Notes under the pieces: generated by a model
The model's database searches: none
The model's input: the letters and a program-made list of their open reading frames with translations, nothing else
What the model was told of the DNA's origin: nothing
Assembly (NCBI GenBank): GCA_965222995.1
Contig: OZ244977.1
Span: forward strand, 3,224,001-3,288,000
Length of the DNA: 64,000 bases
Source of the DNA: SB11 sp965222995
GTDB lineage: Bacteria; Bacteroidota; Bacteroidia; UBA8524
Direction: 5' to 3'
Translations under genes and position numbers: made by a program
Shown here: positions 7,851 to 15,650 of the stretch, in pieces
How the letters are laid out: every line of letters starts with the position of its first letter
Position numbering within the stretch: position 1 is the stretch's first letter

Positions 7851-8330
7851 ATGACAACCACAACAACACTTTCGCCCGCTGGGGCATTAATCGCATTATT
7901 GAAGCAACAAGAAGGTATTTTTTTTAATGCCTATGAAGGTATTAGCCATGAGGACTCTTTGAAAAAGCCCGAAGGCTCTGCCAACAATATAAACTGGTAT
8001 ATTGGGCACGTTACTACCTGCCGCTATATGCTGGCAGGTTTATTGGGCTGTGCAATTAAAGACCCTAACAACAGCAGGTACTTTAAAAGTATTACTGATG
8101 ATAATTATTTGCCGCTGGATTCTTTTAAGAAAGACTGGGCCGCAGTTACAGAAGTATTGCTTGAAAAGTTAAACAGTTTAAGCGGTGAAGAGCTTGCCAA
8201 AGAAATTGAGGGCCAAAATGCCGCACCAATTGACTATATTTCGTTCTTTATTTATCACGAAGCCTACCATTTGGGTCAGATAGGGTTAACCCGTCGCCTG
8301 CTAGGCTTGCCGATAATGAAGGCGAATTAG
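7851..8330 (+). CDS. DinB-family protein
   Basis: This 159-residue protein has the DinB/YfiT four-helix bundle pattern. Three histidines sit where the family binds a divalent metal: H53 (WYIGHVTTC), H136 and H140 (YHEAYHLGQIGLTRRLLG). Family members include thiol-dependent transferases and damage-inducible proteins; the substrate is usually unknown. The C-terminal HLGQI-LLRRL-type helix is characteristic. It overlaps neither neighbour but is separated from each by only 2 bases, consistent with one transcript encoding membrane protein, DinB, AHSA1-like protein and ArsR regulator. Confidence 0.85.
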   Translation: MTTTTTLSPAGALIALLKQQEGIFFNAYEGISHEDSLKKPEGSANNINWYIGHVTTCRYMLAGLLGCAIKDPNNSRYFKSITDDNYLPLDSFKKDWAAVTEVLLEKLNSLSGEELAKEIEGQNAAPIDYISFFIYHEAYHLGQIGLTRRLLGLPIMKAN

Positions 8331-8332
8331 CA

Positions 8333-8737
8333 ATGAATGAAGAAAGTATTAGCGTAGAACGTTTTTATAAAAATAACACTGCTTCTGTTTGGAACGCCAT
8401 TACCAATATTGATGCGCTTTCTAAATGGTTTTTACCCGGCACCTTTAAGGCTTCGCCGGGTTTTGTGTATAGTTTCGATGGTGGGGAAAACAGTGTGAAA
8501 GGTACTGTACTTGAAGTTGTTGAAGAAAAGCTATTGGTTTATACCTGGATTAAGGGCGAAACCGAAATTGAAACTACAGTTCGCTGGGAACTTGAACCTA
8601 AAGACGGAGGCACTTTATTACGTATTCACCATACGGGTATTGAAAAATATACCCAAACAGTCCCGTGGCTTATACAAAATACCCAGCAAGGTTGGCATTA
8701 TGTTGTGGGTGCCATTGAAAACTTTTTAGCCCACTGA
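8333..8737 (+). CDS. AHSA1-like SRPBCC domain protein
   Basis: This is a 134-residue cytoplasmic START-like protein of the AHSA1/CalC type, binding a hydrophobic small molecule in a helix-grip fold. Diagnostic stretches are ERFYKNNTASVWNAITNIDALSKWFLPG at the N-terminus, VLEVVEEKLLVYTWI in the middle and GTLLRIHHTGI before the final helix. Bacterial operons very often pair such proteins with an ArsR regulator, as here (1 base from its stop to the ArsR start). The ligand is unknown. Confidence 0.87.
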   Translation: MNEESISVERFYKNNTASVWNAITNIDALSKWFLPGTFKASPGFVYSFDGGENSVKGTVLEVVEEKLLVYTWIKGETEIETTVRWELEPKDGGTLLRIHHTGIEKYTQTVPWLIQNTQQGWHYVVGAIENFLAH

Positions 8738-8738
8738 T

Positions 8739-9068
8739 ATGAAGTTTGATACAGACAAAATTTTTAAAGCTATTGCTGAGCGCAAACGAAGAGAAATTTT
8801 AGCCTTGCTGGTCGGGGCATCTTCTGCATTAAATATTAGTGATATTTCTACTCATTTTGATGATAGCCGACAAGCTGTAACCAAGCATATAAAGCAACTT
8901 GAAGATGCAGGTTTAATATTGGTTGAGAAGGAAGGGAGAGAAGGAAAATGCAAGGCAAACCCCAAAGCATTGTTTGTGGTTCATCAATGGCTACAGACTT
9001 ATGAAAAGTTTTGGAAAGGTAAGCTGGATGATTTGGACAGCTTTCTTAATGCAGGGGAGAATACGTAG
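8739..9068 (+). CDS. ArsR-family winged-helix regulator
   Basis: This 109-residue protein matches the AHSA1-associated subgroup of ArsR repressors: FKAIAERKRREILALLV, then the recognition helix region DISTHFDDSRQAVTKHIKQLEDAGLI and a wing (VEKEGREGKCKANP). There is no CxC metal site, so it is not a classic arsenic sensor; a protein or small-molecule signal is more likely. It probably binds the two GTTGC dyads over the operon promoter (7334-7393) and represses its own operon, an inference from family habit and position. Confidence 0.88.
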   Translation: MKFDTDKIFKAIAERKRREILALLVGASSALNISDISTHFDDSRQAVTKHIKQLEDAGLILVEKEGREGKCKANPKALFVVHQWLQTYEKFWKGKLDDLDSFLNAGENT

Positions 9069-9094
9069 CTACACTTTGAGTTTTTTGTGTGAGT

Positions 9095-9121
9095 TGTCCA
9101 ATTTCTTGATATTCGTTCGTA
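9095..9121 (+). promoter_or_regulatory. ECF-type promoter candidate TGTCCA-N17-CGTA before first DGPF gene
   Basis: TGTCCA (9095-9100) and CGTA (9118-9121) are 17 bases apart, 32 bases before the ATG at 9150. The same pair with the same spacing precedes the second DGPF gene, and the shared bases extend to TGTCCAAT-N13-TTCGTAA. From memory, ECF42 promoters described in Streptomyces have TGTCGA-like -35 and CGA/TC-like -10 elements, which these resemble. Confidence 0.65.
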
Positions 9122-9149
9122 AAGGAATAAACTTAAAACAATAATTATT

Positions 9150-9494
9150 ATGCAAGAATTTTTAGTCTTATTCAGAAACGATTTCCGTGATTTTGAAATG
9201 GAAGAACAAGAACGTGCAGCCCACATGCAGCGTTGGGGCGAGTGGTTAGGCAAGCTTCAACAAGATGGTGTTTTGGTAAAAGCCGACCCCCTTGGGCCGG
9301 AAGGAAAAACCATGGCAGGTTCTGAACAAATTATATCAGACGGTCCTTTTGCAGAAAGTAAAGAAATGGTTGGCGGTTTTATGTTTTGCAAAGGCAACAG
9401 CATTGATGAAGTTATTGAGCGTTGCAAAGAGTGCCCTATTTTTGAAGTACCAAGTGCAAACATAGAAGTACGCCCTGTATTAGCCATGCCATAA
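9150..9494 (+). CDS. DGPF-domain (YCII-related) protein 1
   Basis: This 114-residue YCII-like protein carries the DGPF motif at residues 64-67 (IISDGPFAESKEMVGGF) that names the group, plus the N-terminal strand EFLVLFRND and the central HMQRWGEWLGKL helix. DGPF proteins are the standard partners of ECF41/ECF42 sigma factors; their biochemical role is not settled. It is 41% or so identical by eye to the next gene and clearly a tandem duplicate. It has its own ECF-like promoter in the 81-base gap behind the ArsR gene. Confidence 0.88.
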   Translation: MQEFLVLFRNDFRDFEMEEQERAAHMQRWGEWLGKLQQDGVLVKADPLGPEGKTMAGSEQIISDGPFAESKEMVGGFMFCKGNSIDEVIERCKECPIFEVPSANIEVRPVLAMP

Positions 9495-9509
9495 TTTTTT
9501 TTAATAAAA

Positions 9510-9536
9510 TGTCCAATGCTGTATATATGCTTCGTA
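9510..9536 (+). promoter_or_regulatory. ECF-type promoter candidate TGTCCA-N17-CGTA before second DGPF gene
   Basis: TGTCCA (9510-9515) and CGTA (9533-9536) are again exactly 17 bases apart, 36 bases before the ATG at 9569. The intervening bases differ from the first copy, so the conservation is confined to the two boxes and their flanks. Confidence 0.65.
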
Positions 9537-9568
9537 ATAGGGGTATAAACATTTAAAAAAATAAAATT

Positions 9569-9919
9569 ATGAAAGAATTTATGTTTTTGTTTCGTGGCGG
9601 CGATGCCCGAAGCGCAAATCAGTCTCCTGAAGAAATGCAAGCTCACATGCAACGTTGGGGCAAATGGATGGGAGAATTGGGAGAGAAAGGGCTGTTTGTT
9701 GGGGGCCAGCCCTTAGAACCCAGTGGAAAAACCGTTACCGGCACCAAAATGGTTGTTAGTGACGGGCCTTTTGCTGAAGGTAAAGAAATTGTTGGCGGTT
9801 ATATAGTTTGCAAAGCAAATGATATAGACCACGCTGTAGAAATATCAAAAGGGTGCCCTATACTAGAGTTTGGCGATGGTATTGTAGAAGTACGTGCCAT
9901 ACAACATGTAGATATGTAA
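9569..9919 (+). CDS. DGPF-domain (YCII-related) protein 2
   Basis: This 116-residue paralogue of the preceding protein has DGPF at residues 65-68 (VVSDGPFAEGKEIVGGY) and the same AHMQRWGKWMGEL helix. Its stop codon touches the TTG start of the sigma factor gene, so the two are translationally coupled. This pairing of a DGPF protein directly before an ECF42-type sigma factor is the diagnostic gene order of that sigma group. Function of the protein itself is unknown. Confidence 0.88.
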   Translation: MKEFMFLFRGGDARSANQSPEEMQAHMQRWGKWMGELGEKGLFVGGQPLEPSGKTVTGTKMVVSDGPFAEGKEIVGGYIVCKANDIDHAVEISKGCPILEFGDGIVEVRAIQHVDM

Positions 9920-11185
9920 TTGCAAAATAAAAAAGAAGTAAATACACTTACCGACCATCTATTTCGTAATGAATACGGTAAAATGGTCTCAAGTCTTACA
10001 CGTATCTTCGGCATTGGGCAAATGTCTATTGCCGAAGATATTGTGCAAGATACTATGGTGCTTGCACTGAAAGAGTGGAGTTTTAAACCCATACCTCCCA
10101 ACCCTACAGCATGGCTTTATGTGGTTGCCAAAAACAAAGCCATTGATTTTATTCGCAGGGAAAAAAATAAACTTAAAATTACATCAGACATTGCTTATCT
10201 GTTAGAGTCTGAATACACACTATCAAGTACAGTAAACACTATATTTTCTGAGCCTGAAATAAAGGACAACCAATTGCGAATGATGTTTGCTTTGTGCCAC
10301 CCTGCTATTAGCATTGAAGCACAAATTACATTAATACTTAAAACACTTTGTGGCTTTGGCAATGATGAGGTAGCAAAGGCTTTGCTTACTAATATTGAAA
10401 CTATTAACAAACGTCTTTATCGTTCGAAAGAAAAACTGAGAAAAGAAAATATTAAGCTTGAAGTACCCCCAAGCAAAGAACTTCTACCCCGCTTAGATGC
10501 TGTGCTTAAATCCATATATCTTTTGTTTAATGAAGGATACAACACTTCATCGGGCAAAGACCAGGTTATAAGTAAAGACTTATGCCTTGAAGCCATGCGC
10601 TTATGTGTTTTGTTAACTGAAGATGACCTTACAAACACACCCATGGTAAATGCCCTACTTGCATTAATGTGCTTCAATGCCTCCCGGTTCAATTCCCGCA
10701 TCTCAATTGAAGGAGATATTATATTATATAAGGAACAAGACAGAAAACTTTGGGATAAGGGCTTAATAGTTCAGGGTACTTATTATTTAGGTGAGTCTGC
10801 AATAGGAGATACCCCCAGCAGTTATCATTTAGAAGCAGCAATAGCATCGTATTACTGCCAAAGCCCATCATTTGATGAAACCGATTGGCAAAATATTTAT
10901 TCGCTATACTTACACTTGGTAAAAATTAACCCTTCGCCTATGGTAAAGCTTAATATGTCGATAGTAAAAGCTTATTGCGGTAATATTGATAATGCTATTG
11001 CGGATGTATTAGCCCTTGAATCACTCAAAAAAAACCATTTGTACTATGCCGTATTGGGAGACCTTTACCAACAGAAAAAAAATCTTGTGAAAGCTAAAGA
11101 AAATTTTGAAGCCGCTAAATTATACACCAAAAACCCCAAGCAATTGAAACTAATAGCCAAAAAGCTGCAAACCCTAGAAAAGTAA
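9920..11185 (+). CDS. ECF42-type sigma factor with TPR-like C-terminal domain
   Basis: This 421-residue protein is a sigma-70 family factor with a long C-terminal extension. Region 2 lies at about 15-75 (LFRNEYGKMVSSLTRIFG, IAEDIVQDTMVLALKEW, PTAWLYVVAKNKAIDFIRR) and region 4 at about 115-170. From about 190 to the end is the helical DUF6596/TPR-like part (LYLLFNEGYNTSSG, then a C-terminal TPR such as LYYAVLGDLYQQKKNLVKAKENFEAA). ECF42 factors have no anti-sigma; the extension is thought to control activity. I use the TTG at 9920, directly after the previous stop, because the first ATG would cut into region 2. The two TGTCCA-N17-CGTA promoters are its likely targets. Confidence 0.88.
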   Translation: MQNKKEVNTLTDHLFRNEYGKMVSSLTRIFGIGQMSIAEDIVQDTMVLALKEWSFKPIPPNPTAWLYVVAKNKAIDFIRREKNKLKITSDIAYLLESEYTLSSTVNTIFSEPEIKDNQLRMMFALCHPAISIEAQITLILKTLCGFGNDEVAKALLTNIETINKRLYRSKEKLRKENIKLEVPPSKELLPRLDAVLKSIYLLFNEGYNTSSGKDQVISKDLCLEAMRLCVLLTEDDLTNTPMVNALLALMCFNASRFNSRISIEGDIILYKEQDRKLWDKGLIVQGTYYLGESAIGDTPSSYHLEAAIASYYCQSPSFDETDWQNIYSLYLHLVKINPSPMVKLNMSIVKAYCGNIDNAIADVLALESLKKNHLYYAVLGDLYQQKKNLVKAKENFEAAKLYTKNPKQLKLIAKKLQTLEK

Positions 11186-11280
11186 ACACTTATACCAGTT
11201 TGATAAACCGTTTATTAAACAATAATATAGCCTTTTCTTTTTTTTATAAAATATTGCTTTATTTTGCGTTAGACTACCGA

Positions 11281-11421
11281 ATGAAACAAAAGAAAAGAAA
11301 TCTCTCTTCGTGGGAGAAACATAAGCGGAAGCAGAAGCAGATTCAGTTTATCTTTTGGTTGGTTATCTCTGTGATATTTTTAGTACTTCTAGGTCTATTC
11401 ATTTACGTAGAATACCTTTAA
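11281..11421 (+). CDS. Small single-pass membrane protein (46 residues)
   Basis: From ATG 11281 this reads as a basic N-terminus (MKQKKRNLSSWEKHKRKQKQ) followed by one hydrophobic helix (about 22-44) and a short tail. An upstream in-frame ATG at 11200 would add 27 residues without a plausible signal, so I prefer the shorter form. The positive-inside rule puts the N-terminus in the cytoplasm. It converges on thiN with a 4-base overlap of stop codons. No family recognised. Confidence 0.5.
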   Translation: MKQKKRNLSSWEKHKRKQKQIQFIFWLVISVIFLVLLGLFIYVEYL

Positions 11422-12080
11422 TCTTCACACTCCATAAGCAATAAATTTCCTGTATCGTATTCAATTTTCACAATGCCGTCATTTTCGGCTTCGTTGCTAT
11501 TTCCCATTCTTTTTGCCATTACCAAACTCTCATTATTTAAGTTGTATTTTAAACCTGATGTTATAATACCTCCTGCCTCTCCCACCGGAATTAATGAAAT
11601 TGGTGTGCCTTTTTTATACCACTTCTGAAAGCTTTTATTTATAGGAAACATTTTGGAGTGGTTATCCCACATCACCAAATTTATCTGCTCTTTAAACTTT
11701 ACCATGTTGGTAATATTGGCAATACTGTGGTCTGCACGCAGCCCGGTTGCCCAAATAATATTAGCTGCCCTGTGCTCTTTCTCAATTAAATAATCAATGC
11801 CCTTCTCAAGGTCGGTTTTGTTTTGGTCGGGAGTGTGCACTACTTCAATAGGTTGTTGCTTGGCTACTTTCTCTTCAATATTGGTTAGCCTATCAAAATC
11901 TCCTAATAAAACATCCACTTTAATGTCATATTTTAGTATTCTATCCAATGCCCCATCCAAAACTACAACGGTAGGTTGCCACTCAAGCAATTGCCCCATT
12001 AATTCTTGACTGCATTCCTCACCATTGGCTATTATCAGTGCAGGCTCTTGTTTATCTTTAACTATATGATGCGACGACAT
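11418..12080 (-). CDS. thiN: Thiamine pyrophosphokinase
   Basis: This 220-residue cytoplasmic enzyme transfers pyrophosphate from ATP to thiamine to make thiamine diphosphate. Family motifs are present: DGALDR (42-47), GDFDR (60-64, the usual GDFDS), DQNKTDLEKGIDYL (85-98) and the glycine/histidine loop GLRADHSIANI (113-123). The C-terminal half is the thiamine-binding beta domain (GTPISLIPVGEAGGIITSGLKYNL). The gene stands alone, with no other thiamine genes or TPP riboswitch in the gap before it, which suggests salvage or constitutive use. Confidence 0.88.
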   Translation of the reverse strand: MSSHHIVKDKQEPALIIANGEECSQELMGQLLEWQPTVVVLDGALDRILKYDIKVDVLLGDFDRLTNIEEKVAKQQPIEVVHTPDQNKTDLEKGIDYLIEKEHRAANIIWATGLRADHSIANITNMVKFKEQINLVMWDNHSKMFPINKSFQKWYKKGTPISLIPVGEAGGIITSGLKYNLNNESLVMAKRMGNSNEAENDGIVKIEYDTGNLLLMECED

Positions 12081-12195
12081 TTTGGCAATAATACTGATTA
12101 AGGAATTAATTATTCATGTTACTAATAAATACATTGCACAACCTAGGAGCAATTTTATATGTCTTTATATAAAATAAGTATATATTAGTATTTTT

Positions 12196-14274
12196 ATGAA
12201 TGGAATTATTGTGAAAAAATCATATAACATTCTTTCTTTTTTTATTGCAGCAACATTATTGTTTGTAAGCTGTCGCAGAGATGAAGATTTTTCTTCGTGG
12301 GATACAGAAATGCTTACCCCTATTGCCAGCTCTTCACTAACCATTGACAATTTAGTTAAGAATGCAAACGTAACCAACAACCCTGACAGTACTTTGCAAT
12401 TGGTTTTTGATTACCCCATTTACACCTCTAATATTACTGACTTTTTTAAAGTTCCTGATACTACCATACAAGGTACAGTTTCATTGCAAACCCTTGAACT
12501 TTCTGATAGAGTATTAACCCAATCAATAGAGTTGGAAGACATTGTAAACGGTATAGAAATTTTCAATGGAACTGAACAACAAATTCCTGCACAAGATATT
12601 ACTACTATACCACCCACTGATATTGATGCCAGCTCGCTTTTTGAGACTGCTGTATTTAAGGAAGGCTTTATGGATATGACCATTGCTAATGGTTTTCCCG
12701 TTGAAATTGAAGAGGTAAGTTTTGATTTAGTAAACAAGGTTACAGGTGGTATTTTGGTCAGCGACAAAATGACCAATATTGCACCAAACACCTCTAAAAC
12801 CGTTACAGCTGATTTAAAAGGAAAACAAGTTGATGCCAGTTTAGAAATAAGGGTAACAAGGCTTAAAACTTTCGATTCTCCCGGTAAAGTTCTTATCAAT
12901 TCTAAAGATAAAGTTGATATAACTATTAAGGTATATGATTTAAAACCTGAATCGGCGACAGCTATATTTCCTGCCCAAAGTGTACATACTCGAGATGAAA
13001 ATGTGATGTACAATTTTGATGGTGCAGAGCTTAAAAAATTAAAGCTTAAATCAGGCATTCTAAGGCTAAGAATTGTGAGCACCATTGAGGAAGCAATGAC
13101 TTTGGATTATAAAATTCCTCATGCTACCAAAAACGGAGTTAGTATTGATGAAACCTTAAAAGTGGCAGCCGCCCCAAGAGGAAAAACATCAGACGTTATA
13201 CGAGATATACCGCTTGACGGCTATACTATTGACTTGCGAGGGAAAAACCCAACGGTTGATAATTTAGTCAACTCTTTCTGGAATCTGCTGGATGTTCGTT
13301 TAGATTCATCAGGCATAAAACGAAGTATCTCACTTAGTGACAGTGTATATATATTTTATGGTTTAGTAAACATGGTTCCTGAATGGGCTGAGGGGTATTT
13401 TGGGCAAAGAAACTTGAAGGCGGGCCCAACTGCTGAAAAAATAAACATCTTCGGCAATAATAGCGGCACCATAAATTTCGACAATATGGATGTTGAGCTA
13501 ACTATTACCAATGGTGTTGGTGCAGCAGCTGATATTGATATTAAAAATTTAACGGCAAAAAATACACTTAATGGTAAAAGTGTTAAGCTTAATGCTACAC
13601 CTTTGGATAATCCTATATCTATGCCTCCGGCAACCGATAATCCGTTTACTGAGCAAACCAGAAAGTATATTCTAGACAACAACAACTCAAACATAAACGC
13701 GTTTATTAATACTACTCCAAATACATTGGAGTATGAGGTAGACGTGATAACCAACCCTATAGGAAACATAAGTAACTGGGGAGATTTTATTTACGATAAA
13801 TCTAAACTGGAAGCTTCGCTAAAAATAAGCACTCCTCTTGCATTTACTGCTGAAAACTTACAGCTAACCGATACATTGCCTTTTGAAATGTTTTCAAGCG
13901 GTAATTTGAACCGCGTTAAAGAAGGTACGTTTAATGTTATAGTTAATAATTCTTTCCCGCTATCCGCCAATTTGCAAATGTATATTATTGATGGTGCAGG
14001 CACGGTTATAGATTCTGTTATGTTAGCGCAAAACAGCCTGGTACAAGCAGCACCTTTAGACCCAACTACAGGTAAAACTACTACACCTACTCGCTCTGTA
14101 CTTAAAGCTTATTTTAGCCGTGAACGTATGGAGTTGGTAAAAAATGCAAAGCGTCTTTTGGTGAAAACAACTTTCAATACTCCGCAAGGAATTTCAAACC
14201 CAATAAATATTTATAGTTACTATAAATTTGACCTTAAACTTACCGGCGATTTTGTATATGAACAACGCTTCTAA
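12196..14274 (+). CDS. Large hypothetical lipoprotein (692 residues)
   Basis: The N-terminus is a lipoprotein signal: charged start, hydrophobic 12-24, lipobox LFVS and acceptor cysteine at residue 26, followed by RRDEDF. The remainder is almost entirely predicted beta strands with repeated LxIxN and NxxPxxxxVxF-like stretches (for example NGFPVEIEEVSFDLVNKVTGG and NSFPLSANLQMYIIDGAGTVID), suggesting stacked immunoglobulin-like modules on the cell surface or in the periplasm. It overlaps by 17 bases the gene for an outer-membrane barrel, so the two probably work together, for instance as a surface lipoprotein with its barrel partner. I do not recognise a characterised family. Confidence 0.8.
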   Translation: MNGIIVKKSYNILSFFIAATLLFVSCRRDEDFSSWDTEMLTPIASSSLTIDNLVKNANVTNNPDSTLQLVFDYPIYTSNITDFFKVPDTTIQGTVSLQTLELSDRVLTQSIELEDIVNGIEIFNGTEQQIPAQDITTIPPTDIDASSLFETAVFKEGFMDMTIANGFPVEIEEVSFDLVNKVTGGILVSDKMTNIAPNTSKTVTADLKGKQVDASLEIRVTRLKTFDSPGKVLINSKDKVDITIKVYDLKPESATAIFPAQSVHTRDENVMYNFDGAELKKLKLKSGILRLRIVSTIEEAMTLDYKIPHATKNGVSIDETLKVAAAPRGKTSDVIRDIPLDGYTIDLRGKNPTVDNLVNSFWNLLDVRLDSSGIKRSISLSDSVYIFYGLVNMVPEWAEGYFGQRNLKAGPTAEKINIFGNNSGTINFDNMDVELTITNGVGAAADIDIKNLTAKNTLNGKSVKLNATPLDNPISMPPATDNPFTEQTRKYILDNNNSNINAFINTTPNTLEYEVDVITNPIGNISNWGDFIYDKSKLEASLKISTPLAFTAENLQLTDTLPFEMFSSGNLNRVKEGTFNVIVNNSFPLSANLQMYIIDGAGTVIDSVMLAQNSLVQAAPLDPTTGKTTTPTRSVLKAYFSRERMELVKNAKRLLVKTTFNTPQGISNPINIYSYYKFDLKLTGDFVYEQRF

Positions 14275-15583
14275 GCGACTATTTACTTTTGTATTATCTC
14301 TTTTTTGTACTGGTTATTTAAATGCACAAACTGACACACTAGTAACCACAGATACAGGAATTACTGCACAACCTAATAACTTTGATAAGTTTGACGGGTT
14401 TTACCAACACCCCATGCGAAGCCATTTTAGTGGTAGCGTGCTCCAGTTTAACTATGATTTGGAGTATAGCTCTAGCCTGATGGTTAATCGCCTGGCATAC
14501 AATTTATATTTGCAAAACCCATTACCGCCAAGCTCTATTACCCGCTCTATGGATAATGTATCTGCAATTAATATTGGCGGGGTGGAGAACAACACGGGGT
14601 TTAGATATATTTTACCGCTTAAAAAGCACAATCAGTTTTTATTTTTCAACTACCGCATTACCAGGCACCAGAGCTTTAAGTTTAGCGATGATTTCGGGCG
14701 TTTCTTTTTTCAGGGAAACAAACAGTTTGCAGGCGATAGTATTATAGCTGATGATACCCGATACTTAACTACACGTTACGATAATTTTCAAGTGGGATGG
14801 ATGAGCAGCTTCACTATTAATAACCGCCCTGCTAATATTAGTGTGAGTGCGGGAATAAATCGTGGGCTTGAATACAGACGAATACGAATATATAAAGGAA
14901 GAATATTTACCGAAGAAAATGGTGATTATGTTGATTTGCGATTGGATATGGAAGCGCAACAGTCTTATTTCTCTCCATTGCAATTTACCTCACATTCAGG
15001 CTTTGGTGCTTTAACGGATATTAATTTTAACATGATGTTGGGGCAAAAATCGAGCATTGGTATTGACATTACTGATTTAGGTTTTATTACTTGGGATGAG
15101 CGTTCATCTCAATACGGCAGAGGAGATTCTACTGTAAGATTTACAGGTGTTTTTGTTCCTTCGATAGATAGTTTAGGAAGCCCTGAGTACACTTCAAGGT
15201 TGGGAGACAGTATTGTTACCCGTTTCCAAATACCTTATCAGGTTTCAAGGTTTAGCTCTGCTTTGCCTACCAAAATAAAGCTTAACTATACTATGGGGTT
15301 TACACCCAAAAACTTTTTAACCGTAAGACTTAATTTAATGGCTTTTACCAACTACCGACCACAACTGGCTTTTGAATCACTTAACTTCATCGGAAATAAT
15401 TTCTATAGTACATCAGGTATTGCTTTTGGTGGTTTTGGTCCTTTAGATATTTACCAAAGGGTAGGCTGGCAAATAAACAAACGTTTTTTTGCAGGTATAG
15501 GGCTGTTTGGTATTGAGGCCATTTTGTTACCCAACCAACTATCGGGTTTTGGAAGTAATATTAACCTTTCGGTACGTTTATAA
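14258..15583 (+). CDS. Outer-membrane beta-barrel protein (DUF5723-like)
   Basis: A start at ATG 14258 gives 441 residues with a clean signal peptide (MNNASKRLFTFVLSLFCTGYLNAQ). The mature part alternates polar and hydrophobic residues with many aromatic girdle positions, and ends in a strand finishing NINLSVRL, typical of outer-membrane barrels. The overall layout resembles the DUF5723 family of Bacteroidota, which I name with moderate certainty. Its start lies 17 bases inside the end of the large lipoprotein gene, so translation is coupled. Function unknown; a role in export or anchoring of the lipoprotein is plausible. Confidence 0.75.
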   Translation: MNNASKRLFTFVLSLFCTGYLNAQTDTLVTTDTGITAQPNNFDKFDGFYQHPMRSHFSGSVLQFNYDLEYSSSLMVNRLAYNLYLQNPLPPSSITRSMDNVSAINIGGVENNTGFRYILPLKKHNQFLFFNYRITRHQSFKFSDDFGRFFFQGNKQFAGDSIIADDTRYLTTRYDNFQVGWMSSFTINNRPANISVSAGINRGLEYRRIRIYKGRIFTEENGDYVDLRLDMEAQQSYFSPLQFTSHSGFGALTDINFNMMLGQKSSIGIDITDLGFITWDERSSQYGRGDSTVRFTGVFVPSIDSLGSPEYTSRLGDSIVTRFQIPYQVSRFSSALPTKIKLNYTMGFTPKNFLTVRLNLMAFTNYRPQLAFESLNFIGNNFYSTSGIAFGGFGPLDIYQRVGWQINKRFFAGIGLFGIEAILLPNQLSGFGSNINLSVRL

Positions 15584-15597
15584 GTAAAAATACAAAA

Positions 15598-15621
15598 CCC
15601 TTTTGTCTCCCGACAAAAGGG
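15598..15621 (-). terminator. Intrinsic terminator for the pspC gene, probably bidirectional
   Basis: A perfect 10-base stem (CCCTTTTGTC with GACAAAAGGG) around TCCC lies between two convergent genes. On the minus strand it is followed by a T-rich run. Confidence 0.8.
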
Positions 15622-15650
15622 TAAACCAAACTAAGCTGAAAATAAAGCTA

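Noticed and set aside
12420..13085. Long antisense frame of 221 residues opposite the large lipoprotein
   Set aside because: The plus-strand lipoprotein has a signal, consistent composition and an overlapping partner gene; the antisense frame has low-complexity Ser/Leu content and no family features.
14228..14257. Start of the DUF5723-like barrel gene at 14228
   Set aside because: The ten extra residues precede the natural signal peptide and lie inside the lipoprotein gene; ATG 14258 gives a proper signal.
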